Origin: Arthrobacter sp.
GTDB taxonomy: Bacteria > Actinomycetota > Actinomycetes > Actinomycetales > Micrococcaceae
Assembly (NCBI GenBank): GCA_030146405.1
Contig: JASLBS010000080.1
Span: 1-45,585, forward strand
DNA length: 45,585 nucleotides
Direction: 5' to 3'
In this document: one piece after another, positions 40,917 to 45,585 of the stretch
Numbering within the stretch: the first letter of the stretch is position 1
How the letters are laid out: every line of letters starts with the position of its first letter
The notes under the pieces: generated by a model
What the model saw: the letters and a program-made list of their open reading frames with translations, nothing else
The model's database searches: none
Told to the model about the DNA's origin: nothing
Made by a program: the position numbers and the translations under genes

Positions 40917-41818
40917 AAAATGCCATCGAGTTGCAAGCCGTCAGCCGGACCTTTCGCGGCGAGCATGCCCTGGACGATGTCACGATCACCATCGCGGAAG
41001 GCGCCATCTGCGGCCTGCTCGGCCGCAACGGAGCGGGAAAGACGACGGTGATGTCGCTGATCTCGGGGCAGGACAGGCCTACCCGCGGCCGCGTGCTGGT
41101 GGACGGCGAGGAACCGTTCGAGAACGAGGCCGTGCTGTCGAGGATCAGCTTCGTCCGGGACAACCAGCGGTACCCGGACGACTACTACCTGCAGCACATC
41201 CTGCGGATCGCGCCGTCCTTCGCACCGGAGTGGGACGCAGACCTCGCGGCAGAACTCATCGAGAGGTTCCGGCTGCCGGAAGGAACACCTATCAAGAAGT
41301 ACTCGAGGGGCCAGCTCTCCGGCGTGGCGATCGTCCTTGGTCTCGCGTCCCGGGCGCCGGTCACGCTGTTGGACGAGCCCTACCTCGGCCTCGACGCGAC
41401 TGCACGGGCACTCTTCCACGAGGTACTCGTCCGGGATCTCGGGGTATTCCCGCGCACCGTCCTCCTCTCCACGCACCTGATCGACGAGTCGGAATCGCTG
41501 TTCAGCCACGTGGTCCTCATGGACCGGGGCAGGATCGTGGTGCAGACGGATGCGGATGAGGCGAGACGGCTTGCTACCTGTGTAAGCGGTATCGCGGACG
41601 CGGTGGATGCCTTCTGCCGTGGACGCGAGGTACTCCACGTCCACTCGATCGCGGGCCTGCGGGCATCGACGGTCGCAGGCCCGGTGGACGATGATGCCCG
41701 CTCCCTCGCGACCACCCTCGGTGTCCGCGTCAAGAGTGCATCACTGCAGGACCTGGCGGTGGCCTACGGCTCGGGCGACGCCCTGGAAAGTTCTTCGACG
41801 GAAGGTGTCAACGCATGA
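40913..41818 (+). CDS. ABC transporter ATP-binding protein, YtrB-like
   Basis: 301 aa. Walker A is GRNGAGKTTV (about residues 38-47). Signature is the altered YSRGQLSGVAIVLGLASRAP, as in the YtrB group, and Walker B is VTLLDEPYLGLD, with switch His in LLSTHLIDE. The C-terminal 80 residues (from ATCVSGIADAVDAF) have no catalytic motif and may contact the permease. Coupled by ATGA on both sides. The exported or sensed compound is unknown. Confidence 0.9.
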   Translation: MKNAIELQAVSRTFRGEHALDDVTITIAEGAICGLLGRNGAGKTTVMSLISGQDRPTRGRVLVDGEEPFENEAVLSRISFVRDNQRYPDDYYLQHILRIAPSFAPEWDADLAAELIERFRLPEGTPIKKYSRGQLSGVAIVLGLASRAPVTLLDEPYLGLDATARALFHEVLVRDLGVFPRTVLLSTHLIDESESLFSHVVLMDRGRIVVQTDADEARRLATCVSGIADAVDAFCRGREVLHVHSIAGLRASTVAGPVDDDARSLATTLGVRVKSASLQDLAVAYGSGDALESSSTEGVNA

Positions 41819-42525
41819 ACGGCGTACGGGCAGCCGCACGGCTGCACTTCACCAAGAAGGAGATGACCTTCGCGGTCCCCCTGTACATCACCGGGATCGC
41901 GGCGGTGATCACCATACTGGTGTCCCTCGTGTTCTGGCGGGCCGGTTCCACCATCGGATCAGCCGAATGGATCGGCGGATCACGGACCAACGCCGCGATG
42001 GCGTGGTCCCTGGGAGGCTTCCTCACCTACATGGGCGTCCAGTCGGTGGCCACCACGTTCCCCTTCGCCCTGACGCTGGGCTCCACGCGGCGCGCCTTCG
42101 TGGGCGGAACCCTGCTGTGGGCAGCGGGGACCGCTGCGTACGTCACCGCAGTGTTCGCCGTGCTCACCGCGCTCGAGCTGGCCACCGGTCACTGGTTCGT
42201 GGGGTTCTACATCTTCGACGTCTACATACTCGGCAGCGGTGACCTGACGAGGCTCATCCCCTCCGTGTTCCTCGGTAGCCTGTTCTGCCTCACCGTGGGC
42301 GGGCTCTTCGGGGCGTCCTGGGTACGTTTCGGCTCGCGCGGGCCCGTCGTCCTGGGTGCCGGCCTGGTGATCGTGACCCTCGCGGGACTCGTGATCGCCC
42401 TGCCATCCATCACCGCGGCGCTGGCGAACTCCCACTTCTCATGGCTCGCCGTGCTCTCCGCCGTCATCATCGCCCTCGCCGCCACGGCGACGGTGCCGGT
42501 CCTCCGCTCGGCCGTGGTCCGCTAG
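41815..42525 (+). CDS. Six-helix membrane protein, permease partner of the YtrB-like ATPase
   Basis: 236 aa. Six hydrophobic segments: about 21-41, 60-80, 95-120, 138-160, 180-200, 210-230. The N-terminus VRAAARLHFTKKEMTFAVPLYITGI resembles other small permeases of GntR-linked ABC sets. FPFALTLGSTRRAFVGGTLL is the likely coupling loop. No detailed family is recognised. Last gene of the operon, before a strong terminator. Confidence 0.85.
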   Translation: MNGVRAAARLHFTKKEMTFAVPLYITGIAAVITILVSLVFWRAGSTIGSAEWIGGSRTNAAMAWSLGGFLTYMGVQSVATTFPFALTLGSTRRAFVGGTLLWAAGTAAYVTAVFAVLTALELATGHWFVGFYIFDVYILGSGDLTRLIPSVFLGSLFCLTVGGLFGASWVRFGSRGPVVLGAGLVIVTLAGLVIALPSITAALANSHFSWLAVLSAVIIALAATATVPVLRSAVVR

Positions 42526-42548
42526 CAGGCACACCACCGGAGAAATGA

Positions 42549-42583
42549 AGGATGACGGGTGCCATAGCGGCACCCGTCATCCT
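42549..42583. terminator. Strong stem-loop terminator
   Basis: AGGATGACGGGTGCC (42549-42563) pairs perfectly with 42569-42583 around a 5-nt loop, between the convergent permease and DUF3151 genes. Confidence 0.88.
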
Positions 42584-42604
42584 CATGGTCCTGGTGGTCA
42601 GTCG

Positions 42605-43024
42605 TCAGCCGGCGAGCTGCGCGCTTGCCTCCGGGTCGGACTCCCTCAGGAACACCGCGATACGCTCGGCCTCCTCGATCTCGCCGATGGACGCAGCGGC
42701 CCGACCGAGCGCATACAGTGCGCGCAGGAAACCACGGTTTGGCTCGTGCGCGTACGGGATGGGCCCGGTGCCACGCCAGCCGCTGCGCCGGAGCGCGTCG
42801 AGGCCGCGGTGATAACCGGTGCGCGCGTAGGCGTAGGACTCGATGGTCCGCCCCTCGGAGTACGCCTCGTCCGCGAGGATCGCCCACACGAGCGACGACG
42901 TCGGATTCCTGGCCGCCAGGTCCACGGCCTCGTCACCGGCCGCGAGGCGCTCGATGACATCGCTCTCCTCGGGCAGGAGGGTGGGCTCGGGGCCCAGCAG
43001 GTTCTTGCGGAACTCGTCGGACAC
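42605..43024 (-). CDS. DUF3151 family protein
   Basis: 139 aa, cytoplasmic and helical, TPR-like. FRKNLLGPEPTLLPEESDVIERLAAGDEAVDLAARNPTSSLVWAILADEAY and WRGTGPIPYAHEPNRGFLRALYALGRAAASIGEIEEAERIAVFL are the family marks. GTG start at 43024, 4 nt after the fba stop, so the two are one operon. The pairing with fba recurs in actinobacteria, but no function is established. Confidence 0.85.
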   Translation of the reverse strand: MSDEFRKNLLGPEPTLLPEESDVIERLAAGDEAVDLAARNPTSSLVWAILADEAYSEGRTIESYAYARTGYHRGLDALRRSGWRGTGPIPYAHEPNRGFLRALYALGRAAASIGEIEEAERIAVFLRESDPEASAQLAG

Positions 43025-43028
43025 GGCG

Positions 43029-44048
43029 CTAGAGCTTCTTGCCGGCGGACCCGAGGGAGGCTGCCGCTTCGACGATCCGAGCGGCAAGCCCTGCCTCGGC
43101 CGAGGCTCCCCAGACGCGGGGATCGTAGGTCTTCTTGTTACCGACCTCGCCGTCGACCTTGAGCACGCCGTCGTAGTTGCGGAACATGTGGTCCGCCACC
43201 GGGCGCGTGAACGCGTACTGGGTATCGGTGTCGATGTTCATCTTGATGACGCCGTAGGAGACGGCGTCGGCGATCTCCTGGTCGGAGGAGCCGGACCCAC
43301 CGTGGAACACGAGGTCGAAAGGCTTGTCCTTGCCGATCTTCTGCCCGACCTGGTCCTGGATCTCCTTGAGGATCTCCGGGCGCAGCTTGACGCCGCCGGG
43401 CTTGTAGACGCCGTGGACGTTGCCGAAGGTCAGCGCCGTGATGTAGCGGCCGTGCTCACCGGCGCCGAGGGCGTCGATGGTCGCCAGGGCGTCGTCCACC
43501 GTGGTGTAGAGCTTGTCGTTGATGGCGTTCTCGACGCCGTCCTCCTCGCCACCGACGGTGCCGATCTCAACCTCGAGGATGATTTTCGCCGCAGCGGCGC
43601 GGGGGAGGATCTCGCGGGCGATGCGCAGGTTCTCCTCGAGCGTCTCGGCCGAGCCGTCCCACATGTGCGAGTTGAAGATGGGGTCCCGGCCGTTCTTCAC
43701 GGCCTCCTCCGACGCCGCGAGCAGCGGCAGCACGAAGTCGTCGAGCTTGTCCTTGGGGCAGTGATCGGTGTGCAGGGCGATGTTGACGTCGTACTTCTTG
43801 GCGACCTCCTTCGCGAAGGCCGCGAAGCCGAGGGACCCGGCCACCATGTCCTTGACGCTCGCACCGGACCAGTAGGCGGCACCGCCCGTGGAGACCTGCA
43901 CGATTCCGTCGGACCCTGCCTCGGCGAAACCACGCATCGCTGCGTTGAGGGTCTGGGAGGAGGTCACGTTGACAGCCGGGAAAGCGAAGCCGCCCGCCTT
44001 CGCGCGGTCGATCATCTCGGCGTAAACATCAGGGGTTGCGATTGGCAT
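43029..44048 (-). CDS. fba: Class II fructose-bisphosphate aldolase
   Basis: 339 aa. It splits fructose-1,6-bisphosphate into dihydroxyacetone phosphate and glyceraldehyde-3-phosphate in glycolysis, and runs in reverse in gluconeogenesis. The first zinc His is in ALHTDHCPKDKLDDFVLP with the catalytic Asp beside it. VEIGTVGGEEDGVEN, LTFGNVHGVYKPG and the phosphate loop VFHGGSGSSDQEI follow. MPIATPDVYAEMIDRAKAGGFAFPAVNVTSS is the standard start. The gene leads the fba-DUF3151 pair. Confidence 0.96.
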   Translation of the reverse strand: MPIATPDVYAEMIDRAKAGGFAFPAVNVTSSQTLNAAMRGFAEAGSDGIVQVSTGGAAYWSGASVKDMVAGSLGFAAFAKEVAKKYDVNIALHTDHCPKDKLDDFVLPLLAASEEAVKNGRDPIFNSHMWDGSAETLEENLRIAREILPRAAAAKIILEVEIGTVGGEEDGVENAINDKLYTTVDDALATIDALGAGEHGRYITALTFGNVHGVYKPGGVKLRPEILKEIQDQVGQKIGKDKPFDLVFHGGSGSSDQEIADAVSYGVIKMNIDTDTQYAFTRPVADHMFRNYDGVLKVDGEVGNKKTYDPRVWGASAEAGLAARIVEAAASLGSAGKKL

Positions 44049-44119
44049 GCTGAGGACTCCTTCGTGGTGGTGAGTGCTTGTTTCATCCTAGCGATCGCAC
44101 CTGCCCGGCGCAGGGGAAG

Positions 44120-44142
44120 CCCGCACCGGGTGAAGGTGCGGG
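44120..44142 (-). terminator. Stem-loop after the TrmH-family gene
   Basis: CCCGCACC (44120-44127) pairs with GGTGCGGG (44135-44142); outer GATCGC/GCGATC (44093-44098, 44146-44151) may extend it. It lies between the methyltransferase stop and the fba start on the same strand. Confidence 0.55.
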
Positions 44143-44172
44143 AGGGCGATCGTGCGGCGGACCCCGCCGCGG

Positions 44173-44844
44173 TCAGACGCGCTGGTCGAACACATGGCGT
44201 CGGACCCAGCCGTGCATGGCGATCGCCGCTGCGGCGGACGCGTTGATGGACCGCGTGGACCCGAACTGCGCGATCGAGAGCGTGGCCTCGGCCATCCCGT
44301 GCACCTCGGGAGTGAGCCCCGGCCCCTCCTGGCCGAACACCAGCACGCACTTTTCCGGGAGGTCGTAGGTCTCGAGCGGCACCGAATCCGGGAAGTTGTC
44401 GATCCCGATCACGGCCAGTCCCTCCGACGCCGCCCACGCGGTGAAATCCGCCACCGTGGGGTGGTGCCGGACGTGCTGGTAGCGGTCCGTGACCATCGCG
44501 CCGCGGCGGTTCCACCGCCGTCGTCCGATGATGTGGACCTCCCTCGCGAGGAACGCGTTGGCCGTACGCACCACGGAACCGATATTGAGATCGTGCTGCC
44601 AGTTCTCGATCGCCACGTGGAAGCCGTGGCGTCGCTCGTCCAGGTCCGCCACGATGGCCTCGTGCGTCCAGTACCGGTAGCCGTCGACGACGTTGCGGGT
44701 ATCTCCCGCGGCGAGCAGCTCCCGGTCCCACTGGTCACCCTCGGGCCACTCGCCCTCCCACGGGCCCACGCCGACCGCCGGGGACGCGGCGTCGAGGGCT
44801 GCGGCGTCGCCGTCGGCGGTGGGTTCGGGTGTGGAGTCTCTCAC
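44173..44844 (-). CDS. TrmH/SpoU-family RNA methyltransferase
   Basis: 223 aa. The SPOUT knot motifs are complete: AIENWQHDLNIGSVVRTANAFLAREVHIIG (motif 1, with N and R for catalysis), CVLVFGQEGPGLTPEV (motif 2) and IAQFGSTRSINASAAAAIAMHGW (motif 3), which bind SAM and target RNA ribose 2'-O. The 45 or so residues before the domain are acidic and disordered-looking. The GTG at 44844 is the best start; the frame further upstream runs into the divergent HAD gene. The exact tRNA or rRNA target cannot be told from sequence alone. Confidence 0.87.
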   Translation of the reverse strand: MRDSTPEPTADGDAAALDAASPAVGVGPWEGEWPEGDQWDRELLAAGDTRNVVDGYRYWTHEAIVADLDERRHGFHVAIENWQHDLNIGSVVRTANAFLAREVHIIGRRRWNRRGAMVTDRYQHVRHHPTVADFTAWAASEGLAVIGIDNFPDSVPLETYDLPEKCVLVFGQEGPGLTPEVHGMAEATLSIAQFGSTRSINASAAAAIAMHGWVRRHVFDQRV

Positions 44845-44923
44845 CCTGCAAGCGTAGTGGGCGGTGAAGGTGGAAGACTGGCGTATGCACGGCCCCGTAG
44901 GTTCACCCGGTGAAAGGAAGCCC

Positions 44924-45585
44924 ATGCGCGAGAACGAACACATCGAGTGCTGGCTCACGGACATGGACGGTGTCCTGGTGCACGAGAACCAGGCCATCCC
45001 CGGTGCCGCCGAGCTGATCGAGCGATGGGTCTCCACGTCGAGGCGCTTCCTCGTCCTGACCAACAACTCCATCTACACACCCCGTGATCTGGCAGCACGC
45101 CTCAAGGCCTCCGGCCTCGAGATCCCGGAGGAGAACCTGTGGACCTCCGCCCTGGCCACCGCACAGTTCCTGCAGGACCAGCTGCCGGGCGGCCGGGCGT
45201 ACGTGATCGGCGAGGCGGGGCTCACCACGGCGCTGCACAACGCCGGGTTCGTGCTCACCGACACGAACCCCGACTACGTGGTGCTCGGCGAGACCCGCAC
45301 CTATTCGTTCGAGGCCATCACCAAGGCCGTGCGGCTGATCCTCGACGGCGCGCGCTTCATCGCCACGAACCCGGACGTCACCGGGCCCTCGAAGGAGGGC
45401 CCGCTTCCCGCGACGGGGGCCATCGCCGCCATGATCACGGCGGCCACCAGCCGCGACCCGTACATCGTGGGCAAGCCGAACCCCATGATGTTCCGCTCGG
45501 CGATGAACCAGATCGACGCCCACTCCGAGACCACGGCCATGATCGGCGACCGCATGGACACCGACATCATCGCGGGCATGGAAGC
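44924..45585 (+). CDS. HAD-IIA family phosphatase (NagD-like), 3' end outside the window
   Basis: 220 codons are visible, then the window ends with the frame open. HAD motif I is WLTDMDGVLVHENQAIPGA (nucleophile and acid Asp), motif II is LVLTNNS, the Lys motif lies in IVGKPNPMMFRSAM, and motif IV is MIGDRMDTDIIAGMEA. The cap region between motifs II and III marks it as class IIA (NagD, p-nitrophenylphosphatase). It removes phosphate from small metabolites; the natural substrate is unknown. The ATG has AAAGGAAG 4 nt upstream. It diverges from the TrmH-family gene with a 79-nt gap. Confidence 0.88.
   Translation, partial: MRENEHIECWLTDMDGVLVHENQAIPGAAELIERWVSTSRRFLVLTNNSIYTPRDLAARLKASGLEIPEENLWTSALATAQFLQDQLPGGRAYVIGEAGLTTALHNAGFVLTDTNPDYVVLGETRTYSFEAITKAVRLILDGARFIATNPDVTGPSKEGPLPATGAIAAMITAATSRDPYIVGKPNPMMFRSAMNQIDAHSETTAMIGDRMDTDIIAGME

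Noticed and set aside
1..45585. tRNA, rRNA or insertion sequences
   Set aside because: Reading both strands by eye showed no conserved rRNA stretch, no transposase frame and no flanking inverted repeats. A tRNA search program could still find one missed.

Overview
The window is about 68% GC, densely coded, and made of short operons with ATGA stop/start overlaps. An actinobacterial araB-araD-araA set, a purA with a TTG start, a class II fba followed by a DUF3151 gene, an Rv0500A-like HTH protein and actinobacterial riboswitches all point to Micrococcaceae, most likely Arthrobacter in the broad sense. I see no rRNA, tRNA, insertion sequence, CRISPR array or phage gene. It reads as ordinary chromosome with many catabolic and envelope modules.

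Layout. 1-5.8 kb is an envelope region: an exported amidase cut by the window edge, a sortase next to a likely wall-anchored substrate with an atypical sorting signal, a Tat-exported acetamidase/formamidase, and a DUF1990 gene. 6.0-7.3 kb holds a DUF1206 membrane protein and a CoA-binding protein. At 7.4-12.4 kb a SAM riboswitch leads a sulfonate-type ABC transporter and an acetyl-CoA synthetase. At 12.4-15.4 kb lie a LysM-NlpC/P60 wall hydrolase behind a c-di-AMP riboswitch, a small membrane protein, and a secreted GH6 cellulase with two CebR-like operators. At 15.5-18.7 kb a second SAM riboswitch leads sfnG, metY and a second CoA-binding protein. An ECF sigma factor with a coupled membrane protein (probable anti-sigma factor, with a 9-bp tandem repeat) follows at 18.7-20.8 kb.

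At 20.9-30.2 kb is an L-arabinose locus on the minus strand: a LacI-type regulator, araB-araD-araA, then a ChvE/MmsA/MmsB sugar transporter, with a clear promoter, operator and terminator. 30.2-34.7 kb is mixed: nitrilase, DUF427, SurA-like lipoprotein, purA and a conserved hypothetical gene. At 34.8-39.1 kb a NarL-type two-component system precedes a NatAB-like ABC exporter. At 40.1-42.5 kb an Rv0500A-like HTH gene faces a YtrA-type GntR/ABC operon with a 24-bp operator over its promoter. The end carries DUF3151, fba, a TrmH-family methyltransferase and a HAD phosphatase cut by the window edge.

How it works together. The two SAM riboswitches, 8 kb apart, tie import of a sulfur compound, dimethylsulfone cleavage, direct sulfhydrylation of O-acetylhomoserine and possibly acetate recycling to one signal, SAM shortage. 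The other strongest points for follow-up are the sortase pair, in which both the sorting signal and the usual active-site arginine are non-standard, and the c-di-AMP-controlled wall hydrolase.
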